From Schistocephalus solidus (taxonomy: Eukaryota > Platyhelminthes > Cestoda > Diphyllobothriidea > Diphyllobothriidae), in assembly GCA_017591395.1 (NCBI GenBank), contig WEDG01000800.1, positions 86,310-150,309 of the forward strand: a stretch of DNA of 64,000 bases. Direction: 5' to 3'. The notes beneath the pieces are model-generated. The model made no database searches and was not told the DNA's origin. It saw only the letters and a list, made by a program, of their open reading frames with translations. The position numbers and the translations under genes were made by a program. This document shows positions 8,296 through 20,622 of the stretch, one piece after another (positions within the stretch are counted from its first letter, which is position 1; each line of letters begins with the position of its first letter).

Positions 8296-9345
8296 ATCAT
8301 CGATTCCAGGTAGCCATGCCCTCACTGGATATTGTCAGTTCGAACAGAGATGAAAGAGGCATTGCTAGTTCGGCCGATAGTTCTTTAAATATCAGCCTAG
8401 GGATCCCATCTGAACCAGGAGAGTTGTCTGGCTTAATTGTTTTGAGAACCCATCTGACTTCGTCGACTGAAAAGGCTAAGGTTTCAATGAAAGCCGTATC
8501 TTGACCCATCGCAAGTTCTGGATGGTCATCAGATGATTCCACCTTAAACGACGATCTAAAAACTGGAACAGTAGCTGGACTTTCTGCGGTTTGTCAGTTA
8601 ATACGTTCCCAAGGCCATCATTTAGTCTCGAAATTTCGTCCCGGCACTTCCGTCGACTGCGGACGTACCCCCAGAACATTTAAGGGCATTTTGTGGCTTC
8701 AGTTGTCCGTGGACGCTCGAAGGTAGCTCTAGCAATCCGTATTTGCATACGGAATTCATTTCTTTGCTCTTTGTATTCGGCAATCGATATGGGAACTTGA
8801 AGATTAAAGCACTTTTTTCACAGTCTCTGTTTCTTCTTTATGTTCCTTTTTATCGTCGGATTGATCCATGGAGGTTGGGCATTGGGTCTTATTATTTTCA
8901 TTGGGTAATAGGCTTCAATTGGGCGCTCTATAATCCCTTGTAAATGCTGCCAGGTTTTGTCGCTTTCAGTCGAATTGACTAACCACGTTTCCGCAGAAGC
9001 CTCACGTCTCACTGCGTCCAAATCCTCTTTCCAAATGTTTTTGCGTCTCTTTTTCTGCGGTTGTGGAGACAGGACAGAACACACACAGGTAAAAGAAACA
9101 TGGTCACTTAACCCTAGTTGCGTTTGTGAGTTCACTTCCCCTATGACGTCTTCTTTTTTACTAAAAACGAGATCTAAACAATTCGATCGTTGACCTTCTC
9201 TTAGCCTGGTTCCGAACTCTGTGCTGGGTGACATATTCGTCCAGGGAAAATTGAAGTAGTTTAAAGTCAAATGACGTTGCTTTGGCCTTTCAGTACATGC
9301 GTCTTCTACACCAAGGTTGAGATTAAAACCCATGAAACCTCCAAG
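8296..9345 (-). pseudogene. LINE-B fragment: endonuclease end, linker and RT start
   Basis: Minus strand. A 171-codon open frame (9333 to 8818) has CLDLVFSKKEDVIGEVN and G-L-S-D-H, the C-terminal part of an APE-type endonuclease (the S-D-H catalytic motif is present), then a linker with W-I-N-P-T-I-K-R. After a frameshift: F-W-G-Y-V-R-S-R-R-K and L-T-D-K-P-Q-K. Then V-D-E-V-R-W-V-L-K-T-I-K, S-P-G-S-D-G-I-P-R, F-K-E-L-S-A-E-L-A-M-P-L, the N-terminal RT subdomain of CR1/Jockey-type LINEs. It breaks off at 8296 before the catalytic F-A-D-D box. Both ends are truncated: a different LINE family from LINE-A. Confidence 0.8.
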
Positions 9346-9889
9346 GCCTAAAATATGAAACCAAATTCAATCAGTATGCGATTTCAAGTAGTATGCATTT
9401 TTAATTGATATACACTGCTCTTATAAATTTAAATATGATTTATGGGAAGAACGAAAAAAATATCCTTTCCTTTACTTCAGTGACAGAAAATCCTGCTCCT
9501 TTAAATTTTAAAGTCGAAAAAGGCTATCTTTTGATTTAAAATTCTACTATTGAGCTTTTTGAGGCATTACAATGTATATTAGACTATCTTCGTATCGGCC
9601 CGTTTATTAATGCATCTCATGAACTATACAATACAGTTCACATCCATTTCAAACCTTTCTGAAAACTATACGATATCTTTTTAATTGCACAGAGAAATAT
9701 ATGGCTTTTCTTACCCGGAAAGCATAAAGCTTGTAGATTGGACACCCTAAATGTAAACGCTACGACAGATCAGGCACATATATTCGGTAATTGGAAAACA
9801 TTTTTAAAACCGAAATATACCCTTTCTTCGAGGACAGATTATAAAGAAGTGGTAATTTTCTACAAAACCGCTACGAGAACGAATAATTT
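9346..9889. other. AT-rich, nothing recognised
   Basis: No ORF, RNA gene or repeat identified. Confidence 0.5.
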
Positions 9890-10330
9890 TGCTTAATTTT
9901 TCGTTAAAATATATTTAAATTTATAAGGGCAGCGAAAAGTGATCGAAAAAATAATTGTTTGGAAGTTGTTTTTTTCGCCAATAAAGTTTTTGCAGGGAAC
10001 CGAAAAGCACTGCATTCAAAAGCCGGAATCCTGCTACGTTCTCATTATCTTCGCCTTAGGTTGTAAGATAATTAATATCACAGCCTCAATTAAATAATCC
10101 CTCTAAATGGTAAAAACATTTCAGAATTATTGTCGGTAACACTGTGTTTTCCTCGAAAGATGCAAAGTAAAATTCCACTCTTGAAACGACTTCGTATGGT
10201 TTGGCGTTTTGTTAAGAACTATGATTTCTTTCCTGGAATCGTTGGTTGTGATTTAAAGTACATTTTACGGTATTTGGAAACATAAATCTCTTAACTCAAT
10301 GTTTACAATTGCGTCCAGTTAGCTTTGTGC
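9890..10330. repeat. dispersed repeat DR2, diverged copy
   Basis: Weak but ordered similarity (TTTATAAGGGCAGCGAAAA, then GCATTCAAAA, then CATTTCAGAATTA) to 37540-38200 and to the macrosatellite at 54470-55050 and 59620-60190. Confidence 0.4.
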
Positions 10331-10880
10331 ATCTAATAAAATGAGATGACGTTGAGTGCTCACGGGAATTTTGTAACCCAAGAGGATCTTTTACTGTTTC
10401 GGAAAAACAGTTTAAGCAAAATATTTAAAATATTGCTTTGATAGATCTGCAAATTGCATGGATAAGTGAAATACACCAAAATTTATGAACGCAAGATTTT
10501 TAAAAATCTTTTGCTTGCTCTCCATTTTATCAAGAGACAGGAAGCTGTTGATACGCTATTGCGAACTATTTAGGTGCAGGTTAGTTGCTCTGCTTATACT
10601 TGTTTTAAATCATACCACATCAAACTGCTACACGGTTCAAATATTTACTCCTTACTAAATCTCTCACTGGGCTAGATCCCAAAACAATTTGTCTATTATC
10701 CTCTTAACCGGGTTATAAGTCTCAAAGAAGGTTTCTGGATTTTCTAAGTGGCCCTGCTTTATATTTTTGGGAATTTAGTTATATGCGAGCAAAGTACACG
10801 ATAAATGTCATCTCTGGCTGCATCTGTTTCCAACCCTTACTGTTTTCTCATTTAACGGAAACTATTAGCTGAATCTATGC
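10331..10880. other. AT-rich, nothing recognised
   Basis: No supported feature. Confidence 0.5.
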
Positions 10881-11600
10881 GCCCATAATTTAAAGCGTAT
10901 TCTTTGCTATTCTGATACGACGGATATTGCCAATGCTCTTCTATCCCAAAAAGCCATCTCCAAGTCTAATGCGGATACCCTAGCGTTCAACACTCACTTG
11001 CCTGTCACAGTAAACTCAGGCTACCAAGCTTAACTGATAGATTATTCTTCTACCGTTACTTTCGGAAGACAATACTTTCGTTAGTGGCATCTGCCTTCTC
11101 CACTTACTGTGCACCTTACTTGAGTATCTGCCTTTGATTTAATCTTTAATGGAAAGGAAGGAGAGCTTTAAGCCGACCCACAGGAGTCCTCTTCCATTAC
11201 AAATAAGTAACTTCTTTAGTGTTGAAAATCCGGCACATTATAAGCCTGCCTTGAGACGTAACCACCTGACGTGGGCAACTTGGTTCTCCATTGGAACAAA
11301 GGATTGCCCGAAATTGCTAATCCTCAGTATGACATTTATAGCCTTTTCGCCCAAATAAAATAAAAAACCTTGATGAAGGATTGATAGCTGCAGAGCTTGG
11401 GCCCAGGACGTGTTTGGTAGGCGCAGACAGGGCTTTCAGATATGCTGGCCAATAGGTTCGTTCTCAGTCATCTAAAATTTGCCTCGCCAGTGGGCTTGTG
11501 CGGGTTGTGGAAAGAGAAAGAGTAAAGCAAACGAAACGCATGTCAGCTTCGGCATAAATGACATCAAGCGTGACTCTTCATGTACTCTCCTCTTGAGACG
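10881..11600. repeat. dispersed repeat DR1, copy 1
   Basis: Ordered similarity with 22390-23050: blocks around GAGTCCTCTTCCATTA / GAGTCCGCTTCCATTA, GGGCTTGTGCGGGTT / GGGCCTCTGTGGGTT and AAACGCATGTCAGCTTC / GAGGCGTGCTTCTGC. Family unknown; possibly LTR or LINE derived. Confidence 0.45.
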
Positions 11601-11619
11601 TTAAAGGTTAGCAGCGGAG

Positions 11620-11985
11620 AGAGAAGAAAGGTGATGAAGTAGCACTCATCGATCAATTAACGGAACATGCTTGTCCCCTTGGGAATGGGGGGCTAATCTT
11701 GAGTCCTCGGTTACAATCGCATATCGACTAGTAACATACATATGATGCATTACCGACAAAGACAAGGGAGACTGCAATGGTAATTTCTGGCCTATTAGTC
11801 GTCAGCAGCTAGTCATACCCAGTCCCAAGTGTGGACCACCTGGGATTTAAACCCGCGACATGTTGTCATTGACTTGAACGCTCTATTAATAAACCATGGG
11901 CTCCTTGTCCTGTCGGTTGTGAGTGGGCATATAAATCATGAAGTGGCACTCACTGTTCAAGTTACGGAACATATTTGATGGTACT
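11620..11985 (-). mobile_element. tRNA-derived SINE, inverted copies
   Basis: Reverse complement of the 306-bp unit: B-box remnant at 11843-11853 (GGATTTAAACC), A-box region near 11890, tail motif as CTGCTGA (core mutated). Head sequences occur on both sides (11630-11700 and 11930-11985), so more than one unit is present in the same orientation. Confidence 0.65.
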
Positions 11986-12290
11986 AAATTATATATATAT
12001 ATTTTACTAGTCACTATGCGACTTTTTGCGAGGGTTCTAAATTAAGTCGCAAAGCACAACGGGACAAGCATTTTCCGTAACTTGATCAGTGAGCACCAAT
12101 TCATCATTGATATTAACGAGCACAACCGAGAGGACAAGGAGCCCATGGCTCCTTAATAGAGCATTCAAGTCAATGACTACATGTCGCGGGTTCGAATCCC
12201 AGGTGGTCAACACCTGGGACTGTGTATTACTGACTGCTGACGGCTAATAAGCCAGAAATGGGTATTCCGATCCCACTTGTCTTTGTCAAT
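11986..12290 (+). mobile_element. tRNA-derived SINE, plus-strand copy
   Basis: Head with CACTATGCGACTTTTTGCGA, A-box-like TGGCTCCTTAA near 12146, B box GGTTCGAATCC 12189-12199, tail with CTGCTGA, GGCTAATAAGCC and GAAA. The hammerhead core has A6 replaced by C and should be inactive. With the preceding inverted copies it makes a head-to-head SINE pair. Confidence 0.7.
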
Positions 12291-13255
12291 ACTGCATCAC
12301 AGAAGAGATGTTCTAGCAAAATGAGCTCTATAAAGTCCACTTTACGAGTAGTTGTGACCTGAAGAAATGAGGATATGTACCTTATATTATGGAGAGCGAG
12401 GTTGCTTATGCGGATGTTCATGAGCCCTTGCATTCACCTGAATTTATAATATGTACGTACAAGGGATTACTCAAGTGTTGATAGTAGACACATTTTAACG
12501 GCAGTTAGAGACCCCGTTATTAAGCAGACGTCGTCAGCAAATCATTTATCTACCTGTAGTTGGCTTCTCAGATGAGCTGACGATTATTTTTGAGTATTTT
12601 TAAGACCACTCAAAATATCTAGGTAGAAAAATGTTGTCATTGAAAACCAATACAAAATGTGCTCAGATGAAGCAAGAAAGAATTATTATTCAATCAAATA
12701 GCCAAAATAACAGAAATGTTTCTGGTTAAGTGCAAATTAAAAGTTGGCACTACCAACGTATTTGTAAAATTAGGTGTTCTATTCGGAAACATTTACTTTA
12801 CTGGAATAGTGTATTGGGGTTTGAGTAAATGTAAAGTCCTTCCGAAAAGACCTTTCCTTACTCTAATTTTCAAAAGTACGCCGAATTAGATTCATCCATC
12901 TGTTTTCCCGAGTTGATAGTTTATGCACATAAGAAAAAGAGACTCATTTAAGGAAACTGAAAGAGTTTCGAGAATTTTATGAGGACGCTCGCTAGTGCAT
13001 ATTTTCCAAGTATATGCCTAAATGCAATAATCGGAACATTGCAAAGACCAGTTTATTAAAATGAACTTACCAGTGCCATGTAGAATATAAACCGGGCGCC
13101 AAATTCTGCATCCGTTCTCTCATACCTTAAGTAATCAATCTGATGTGAGCATAGTGAGCCATCGGAAATATGAACTTTTACATTTGTATGCTTCGAAATG
13201 TAAAGATATAAATTGACTAAATTAGTTTCATCAGAAATTTTAGGTATCAATTTGT
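12291..13255 (-). pseudogene. possible decayed LC8-like gene (exon B/C relics)
   Basis: Minus strand. At 13250-13117, Y-L-Y-I-S-K-H-T-N-V-K-V-H-I-S-D-G-S parallels Y-L-Y-I-I-A-K-H-E-N-I-K-V-R-F-N-D-A-S in the macrosatellite gene, followed by a GTATGAG donor. Downstream at about 12360 an acceptor (TCATTTCTTCAG) precedes V-T-T-T-R-K-V-D-F-I-E-L, resembling LC8 [12 protein letters not shown]. The SINE at 12290 truncates the end. Inference; weak. Confidence 0.3.
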
Positions 13256-14325
13256 AGTTGACTTCAATGAGACTCTATCACGGTTGATTGATTTGAAAAA
13301 ACACCCACAGTTTTTTGGAACAACTAATGTAATGCAGGATCCAGAGGACGTAGATTTCATTTAAAACGTCATCATACCCCCCAATATGCAATTCGGAGCT
13401 TAAATAAACCATTGCCAGAGTTCTCAAGTCCCGTAGATTTGTTTTGCATAAAGCTGTCTTTTTAAATATTTTTTTTTCGCACAGAGTGCAAAGAAATGCG
13501 TTTTTCCTTGCATATAACTGCAAAGTATATGCAAATGCCTCTCGTTTTAGCATTAATTTCGAAAGAGCTTAAAAGAAAGAACCATTGTTAAAAGTGCAGA
13601 CTCAAAGTTCTTCCCGCCGTTTCGCCGTTGATCACTTTTGACATATTGAAACGAAACTCTTTTTGACTAAACTTTTGCCAGGATTTTCCTCAGGTAACTA
13701 CAGATGTCTGGCATAGCAATTTGGATGGATATGTAATGGGACTTGTGTAAGCATTGACCTTTTCTTTATTTAGATATTTCTCGCATAGTTGCAGATCAAA
13801 TACTGTGTACTACGAGTCAAACTTCTGTCTCCGATAAGCAGTATTCTTATGCACTAATATACAACACGCTTTATTGTGTAAAGATTATTATTATAGATAA
13901 AATTTGAAGAGAGGGTAAATGGCCTAACAGATAGAATTTAGCTCCATAAAATCCAGAATATGTAACTACCCATCCGTTAAGACCTACAAAAAGAAAGAAC
14001 AAGGTATTATTGACAAAGACCAGATAAGAGTCACGGTTTAAGCTAACCCACAACTAGCCACTCAGTGTGAAATGTACCTGTTTCGCGAGACTCGTAGCTA
14101 TTAAGATGACAAAAACTTCCGTGAGAACTTACCACGAGAACTGAAGAAACAACACATCTTATTCTTGTAAGCGAGTGTAATTACTCAACTGTATGAAGCA
14201 GGTCGAGAATCACCTTAGCAACCAAATTTCTACCCAGTGCCATAATTAAGAAACAAAACCGTGGTTAAATACTAACGAGTTTTAATACATGCCCTAAACC
14301 TAAGCTTGCACCCCAGTTAGTCAAC
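13256..14325. other. AT-rich, one dispersed repeat block
   Basis: 13590-13700 shares GCAGACTCAAAGTTCTTCC and TTTCGCCGTTGA with 24175-24230. Otherwise nothing supported. Confidence 0.4.
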
Positions 14326-14880
14326 ATGGACGTATGGAGGTCTGCTGAAGAGCTTGATCCTCAACCATTTCTTAAAGCCGCCAACACAGCTGGTGCAAAT
14401 GCTTCTTCAGTGGACCCGAAGCGAGGAACTCGATCTTTATCAATTGTAGCAAATAGAAGTGCGTGACTTTTTGTGCCAAGGTATCTGGACAGGCCTCAGG
14501 CAGGGTAACCTGAAATGCGAGTTATCCTGTAAACATTCCATTCGGTTGGTGTGAACTATCGCAGCAACCAAGAGGAAAACAAAGGACTACTGGAGGGAGA
14601 TGGCGGAGGATGACCAATCCTGCTCCACGGGCTCCCTGCCAAATGGATGACACAGGGGCGCTAGTGCAGTCACACGCACCCACGTGTTTACCGATCAACT
14701 CAGAAGTCTTGATAAAGACATGTGCATAAGCCGACGCCAGCTAGAAGCTTGGCCTCAAGAACAGTCCCATGAGGTGAAGAGCCTATGCACGCTAGGAGCT
14801 TGGCCTCAAGAACAGTCCCACGAGGTGAAGCGCCTATGTACGCTGTTTTCGTAAGAGGACTTGCACGAAATCTAGGCTCT
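14326..14880 (+). pseudogene. probable LINE linker remnant
   Basis: A 46-codon frame at 14326-14466 (starts M-D-V-W-R-S-A-E-E-L) is followed in another frame by T-K-D-Y-W-R-E-M-A-E-D-D. Y-W-x-E-M-A-x(3)-x-A resembles the linker between endonuclease and RT in RTE/CR1-like LINEs. It is more GC-rich than its surroundings. Weak; it could be a first exon of an unknown gene. Confidence 0.35.
14740..14841 (+). repeat. 51-bp direct tandem duplication
   Basis: GCTAGAAGCTTGGCCTCAAG at 14740 recurs as GCTAGGAGCTTGGCCTCAAG at 14791; the two 51-bp copies differ at a few positions and 51 bp preserves the frame. Confidence 0.9.
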
Positions 14881-16839
14881 ATACTTGACAGAAGTTTGCG
14901 TGACCTTACTTTCCTTCACAGGAGAGTTAGCAAAATAGACAACAGCAGCTGTAGTGAGAGGAGGGAAATTTCCCTCGCAAATGTGAACCAGGTTTCAATT
15001 CATTAAGAGAAGCCTAGGAATTTAAATATTGAAAGAACTTCAATTAACAACAACTTATCAGACAGCTTCAAAAGAAAATTTGGCGAGCATACGGTAGCTT
15101 TCGATAAATTCTCATCAGGCCTTTACATTTATATCACTCTGTCATTAAGTCAACTCAGAGAGCAATACATTTGAAAATCGTTTATAACCACATCTCCGGA
15201 GAGTTTTGACTTTCCAGCTTGTTAAATTACGAGAATATGGCAATTCAAAAGGCTTATATTTAATATAGAAAAACTGTCCCTACAATGACCTGGAATTGCT
15301 GGCAGTCATTTACGTATATTGTTGGAGCAAAAGCGCCGTAAACTGTCATTTTTCAGTGGTTTTGTCATGCATTTTATTAGCTGTGAATTAAATGTCACCC
15401 TTTTCCATCCTCATGGACTATTTAGGCTAGAATTGGCAGACAACTTGATGTGCGCATGAATTTCATCGAAGACATTTGCAGGACATTTTTCGTTATGTAA
15501 ACACATCAATTTCGGTAAATTTCTACAATTTCGAGTTATTTAAGTGTCAGACAAGGATGATGCGCAAACATATACGTCGAGCTGTTGATTTGCCTATCAG
15601 TCTGTGCATTTATATGCACAGTGAAATGTTTGTCAAATAAGTGAAAAAAATTGGCAAAAATGAATCAACTGACGGTCCTACCGTATCGATATTAGCAAGA
15701 CCCAGCCACCGTTCAGAACATACACTATCACCACGTCGGGACAAAGAATTTTCACAAACAATTTGGCGATCACTTTTCTTTGCTCCACATTTGACAAATA
15801 CTATTAATTAAGGAAATAATGTGCCTCTGACAGTTGATACACGACTCGAGCTCAGCTTATTTTGGGTAAAGGAAGCAGCATATTGACCACATTACCCAAA
15901 GAAAATTATTCAGCCTGGTGGACTGATAACCTTGAACGTATTCTGAAATTGACTTTAAGTTGTTGGAAGTGGAACAAAAGTTCATAAAAAAGGTCATTTC
16001 ACGGCAGGAAAAAAACAAAAGCGGAGAGGCAACCGCCTTTCGGATGGAACTTCTATTTTACTTTCGCCCTTTATTGTCCACATTTGATTCTACACGGTAT
16101 TTATTTAGTTGTTTCATAAAATGATGTTTTATGATGAAAAATATCATCAAATTTTACTGGTTGAAACCACCATAAATACAAACTCATGTTTTTGAAGCTG
16201 TGCATAACGAATACGCGCATTATTTTACTTGGAACTCAACAGTTAACATTCGATCTTGAAGTATTGGCAATACGTATGATTTTCATGACCATTAAATGGT
16301 ATGTATCATTTGTATTGCTAATTTGTTGTGAATATTAATACGTAGAGATCATTTCATTAAAAGGGTTTTTACTTACCGTGTCAAATAATAGTAAATATAT
16401 ATTTATAATATATTTACGCTTTTAAAGAAAAATGGATTATCAGCTTAAGTAAAGTGATTTTATTTTTGGCCTGTGATAGTTTAAATTGCTGTGTAATTTT
16501 TACCTTTACTTCAGATCTGTTTAAGATTAACTATGAAACAGCATATGCCTTCGTTAAGAGACAAAAAAAGTGCCCCATACGAGTTCACTTGACTTCGTGG
16601 GTAAAAAGTATTAAGAATACGGTACATAATATAGTACAGCATAAGTTCTAATTGTGATAAAGTGCAGTACGTGTTAGCAAACACATAAAGCTGAATTTAC
16701 ACCCGTTGATACTGTGAATAAGCATGTTATAGTCGTACCATTGAGTTGACACTGAGGCCACTTATAATATCTGTACGGAAAGCTCACGCAATGTAAGAAT
16801 GCTTGCAAAGTAGATGAAGGTTGCTGGCGTGGATGTGGT
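14881..16839. other. AT-rich, nothing recognised
   Basis: Only very short ORFs; no repeat family recognised. Confidence 0.5.
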
Positions 16840-17450
16840 CAATCAGAACGGTATATACCTGCCTGATGGAACGAGAGAGGTGGCGCCGAATGTCCCAAAA
16901 ATGGCTTAACCTACCGCCAGAGTCGAGAGGCTGCCTCAGGCTCTACTGACTCAGCCATATGCTTTTCCCGTCCACGGGGACTGATTTCGTCAATAGTTTT
17001 ATGGAGTGACAACAACAACGGTCCATTCCAGTCAATTCGGAGGAATTTCGCCATGTCTTTGATACACACATGGCCTCTAAATATCCGTTAGTCGGAAAGA
17101 TGTCACTGTGCAGTTGCCGATAAAAAAGGAACTTCAACCAGTCTAGCGCCAAATTTCTTAATCATCTTTGTAGACATTGTCTGAGCTTGCAGCAGCTGAT
17201 TCTCCTTGCGTAACAGACGCCAAGTCTATACAAGATAATCCACTTGAGGCCGATCATCTCCACATAAATTTGCACAAACACTGGTATTGGTGCTTGTCTT
17301 GTGGTCCTTTGATATTTTGAGGACGTTTTATGCAAGGCAGACACTAGAATACCGGGTTCCATCGATTACTTAACATATAAATCGGGCTGCCCATCAAGAA
17401 AGCCTTGAAACAACAACCTTCACTGGTGCTGGGCAATGAAAGTATAACAT
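16840..17450 (-). mobile_element. LINE-A 3' fragment
   Basis: Shares ordered blocks with 4180-4745 (e.g. GGGCTGCCCATCAAGA at the far end). No RT domain in this piece. It lies directly before a second LINE-A copy in the same orientation. Confidence 0.5.
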
Positions 17451-17559
17451 AAATTTCTAAATAAACTGGAAGTGTTTTAGGGACAGATATAACGTTTAGC
17501 TTATAGAGATAATTAGGAACAGGCCTTAGGCATTTGCTCGTTCAAAATTCGCGGGAGTG
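17451..17559. other. junction between LINE-A pieces
   Basis: Unassigned. Confidence 0.4.
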
Positions 17560-18960
17560 AAAGAACGTAACCCTCCTCCAACCGAAATTCGGAAAATTAT
17601 TATAACCATGATAGCTATTGGAAAGAGAGAGATGTCCCGTTTCAACCAGCTTGAAGATATCCTCGAGCTGTTCCACACTCTCACGGCCACAACAGGTCCA
17701 AATAAGGTTATGGTGCAGCTGCCTGCAATCTGGGGAGACAAAGTAAGTTCAATCAGCCTTGGTTCATATGACATAGCGCCAAATGTATTCTCATCTTTGT
17801 AAACTTCGCCTATGTTTGCTCCAGCAGTTGCTCATCCACGTTGAGTAACACACGACAGAAATGTCCAACATGGTCCAACTGAGACCATTAATTTGCTTTA
17901 AAGTTGTTTAAACGCTCTTCTTGGCGCGAATGTTACCTTTTGTCGTATGTATTATTGTCTTTCAATACTGTGAGGATAGTTTATGCGAAGAAGTCACTAT
18001 AACGCGAGGTCCCTTTCTTCCTTATCACATGAAACAGACTACCCACAAAGAAGGTATTGAAAAGAATAATAATTGGCACTGGCGTCTCTGATATGGAGTC
18101 TTGGGGCTACACACACACACTTACGAACGTTAAAATTCAGGACTTAATGAGCAGACCAGCTGCAAAGTCGGTTAAGACGATTTTAAAGTATGCGTCTTTT
18201 TGTGTCAAATCTGATGGCTATCCAGAATTTGATATCATTAGCAAAACGGCACTTTGTGGCCTAGGACTTTTACACAGATATTGAGATAGAGTAGGAAATG
18301 CAACGGCCCAAGTACTGAGAACTCGGGCACCACATAAATAGAGGACGAGGTTGACTTCGAGCACTACTACGCACGCTCTCCGATTTGCCTGTTAGAATCT
18401 GTGCGATCCATGTCAGCAGATTGTCCTTCATTAAAGTTACAGAAATTCGTTTTGACTTAAGTTTGTATGGAAAGTTTAAAATAAAAATCAGTAAATTGGG
18501 GTGGATGACATTCACATTACTCTCCCGAACGGAAAGAAATGAAACCCCATGCCTGTTTTTAATTAGTACGAAATAATGGCGTTGAAAGATTGAGGTTTAT
18601 GGTTAAAAGAATATCACTTCCCTAAAAATAACTTAAGAATCTCTAAAGAAAGAGAGTCCCATTCGTCAAGATATCGAAAGCTGCTCATTTAAGTTTTAGC
18701 TCCTTTAGCCTCTGTAGGAAAGCTTAAAAAATGTTATTTACCAAATATGGAATCAGAACAAATTATAAAGTAGCAACACAGTTTTCGAATAAGAAACCTT
18801 AACACCGAGGAAACATGGGTTCAGAAAAGTACCCCAAGTCCATATTGCTGCTGCTGGTGGCCTTCCTGAGATCAGTTCGGATGACATTAACTCGTCTTTT
18901 CCCCTTCTGGAGTGCACGAGTTCACTGCTCGACCGAAACCAACGAAATTAAAGAACATGT
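17560..18960 (-). pseudogene. LINE-A copy 2, reverse transcriptase remnant
   Basis: Minus strand: D-N-L-L-T-W-I-A-Q-I-L-T-G-K (about 18430-18390), Q-Y-L-G (decayed motif B), then F-A-N-D-I-K-F-W-I-A-I-R (about 18240-18205), the F-A-D-D box with the first Asp changed to Asn. It aligns with 4690-5260 over its length. Multiple stops. The upstream end near 18900 retains GTTCACTGCTCGACCGAAAC, shared with copy 1. Confidence 0.65.
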
Positions 18961-20380
18961 GGTTGAATGGCATTTAATGATTAATATCATGGCTCAAAAA
19001 CATCGCTACCCCAAATCACCTTATTGTATCTAGGGTCAGTGCGTTTTATTTACAGAAAACTGAACATATCTCAGTTATGCTTTAGGTTTTTCAGCTTCTA
19101 CGGAAATATCAAAACAATTGCTTACCAAAGACGTAATGTAACGGATTTTCTAATAAACAAGCCTAATTTTGAATCAGGTACATTAGAGTGGATCAAAGAC
19201 GGGCTCAGTAAAGTGCATCAAGTTCAGTTCGCTGATCCTCCCTGGATTTTTCTAGTGTAAATAGAGAAATTAAATAAGTATTTGAATGGTGAGCTTTCCA
19301 CTTTGCTGCGTAATAATTTGACAAGATAATTAGGTTTTGACCGTTGAAAAATGTTTTCTGTGAAAACAGCTGCAGTCTACTCAGAGGTTAACAAACGAAC
19401 TTAAGTGAAGAATAAGGTCAAAGGTTGAAGTCCATTATTAGCAACATATGGTGCTATCCGAAATAGACATGCGGCCAATTTCGAGAAAATTACAAACCGA
19501 AGAATGGAGCAAAATTAACGCAAAACATTAATCAAAAGTCTTTGCAGCGTTACCGTACGCTGGCAAGGTATCATACAGCATTTGCCGATCTCCTTTTTCC
19601 ACGCAAAACCAACACAAATCCAAACCTAAAATCGAAATACTGTGTAGGTTTTATTCCACTTTTGTAAATAATTTCAGTTTTGCCACAGCTCAGACTATAT
19701 ATCCTTTCAACTCCTAAAACGGTTGCTTATGCGAAATAAGTCTTCTTCATAGGCAATTTAAGTGGCTGATTCGTGTCAGTCAAATATCGCAGTATTCTAA
19801 TAAACCATGGGGGAGGTGCGCTGTCTAACACTCACCTGGAAACAGTTATCTGGAAACTTAATTCGAAAATCTGGCATCGATTAAAACCTACCAACTTCTA
19901 CTGCCTCAAACTAACAGCTGAAGAGCATGAGTAAAAAACCAATGATGCTTATATTAGGTGGGTCTTAAGAAATTCCTTCGGTAGGGGACGTATAAGTCAC
20001 TTGTTGCATAAACTATTTTCGGACAAAGGGCCCTTTTTATGAATTAGAACGAGGATGCAACCCAAATTGTATTTTGCTTTAAGAACACCGAATTTCCTTT
20101 TCTTAAAGCTGTCTTCCATCACCAACCTCATACTACTGGTTGCTTTAAATCGTGGTTGGAAGATGAGCAGTCGTATACCTGTCCGTTTCCAAGCATTCTT
20201 TTTTCAGATGGTTAGATGTTAGAGTAGCCATGTCTGGTAACTGTTTCAAAATTATGAGGCCACTTTGAAGCTGGGGAATATCCCATCAGTTTACAATCGG
20301 TATTTTTGGTTGCCAACTTGATCAGACCGCCAACATTTTCAACTCAAACGCACACACCAACACGGCCTCAGTGAAAACAG
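18961..20380. other. AT-rich intergenic
   Basis: No supported gene. Parts near 19330 resemble 39370 (GACCGTTGAAAAA), probably LINE-A-associated repeat. Confidence 0.4.
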
Positions 20381-20622
20381 ACAAGAAGACAGCCCTATGC
20401 TCGTACGACTACGGGGTAAACAACCTGACCTTGCAGAGGCCAAAACAGACGCTGAGGGAGACTGTGTGACTAGACTTCGTTCTGCTGGCCTCATTATGAA
20501 GTTAGTCCACTAAAAGCGCTTTTGAACCAACGCGTCTGGGCCCCAACGTGTGCAGGACTATAAAAACCGGGTTTGACTTAACATCCGTGGCAGCAAAAGA
20601 GCAGATACCTGACCAGGAGACA
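20381..20622 (+). promoter_or_regulatory. DLC-2 promoter region
   Basis: TATAAA 20559-20564, 64 bp before the ATG. The upstream 200 bp closely matches DLC-1 (GACCTTGCAGAGGCCAAAAC; AGGGAGACTGTGTGACTAGA), so DLC-1 and DLC-2 share a recent promoter ancestor. Confidence 0.6.

Noticed and set aside
8526..8532. CTGATGA on the minus strand in LINE-B
   Set aside because: Falls inside coding S-S-D-D-H of the RT region; no hammerhead stems.
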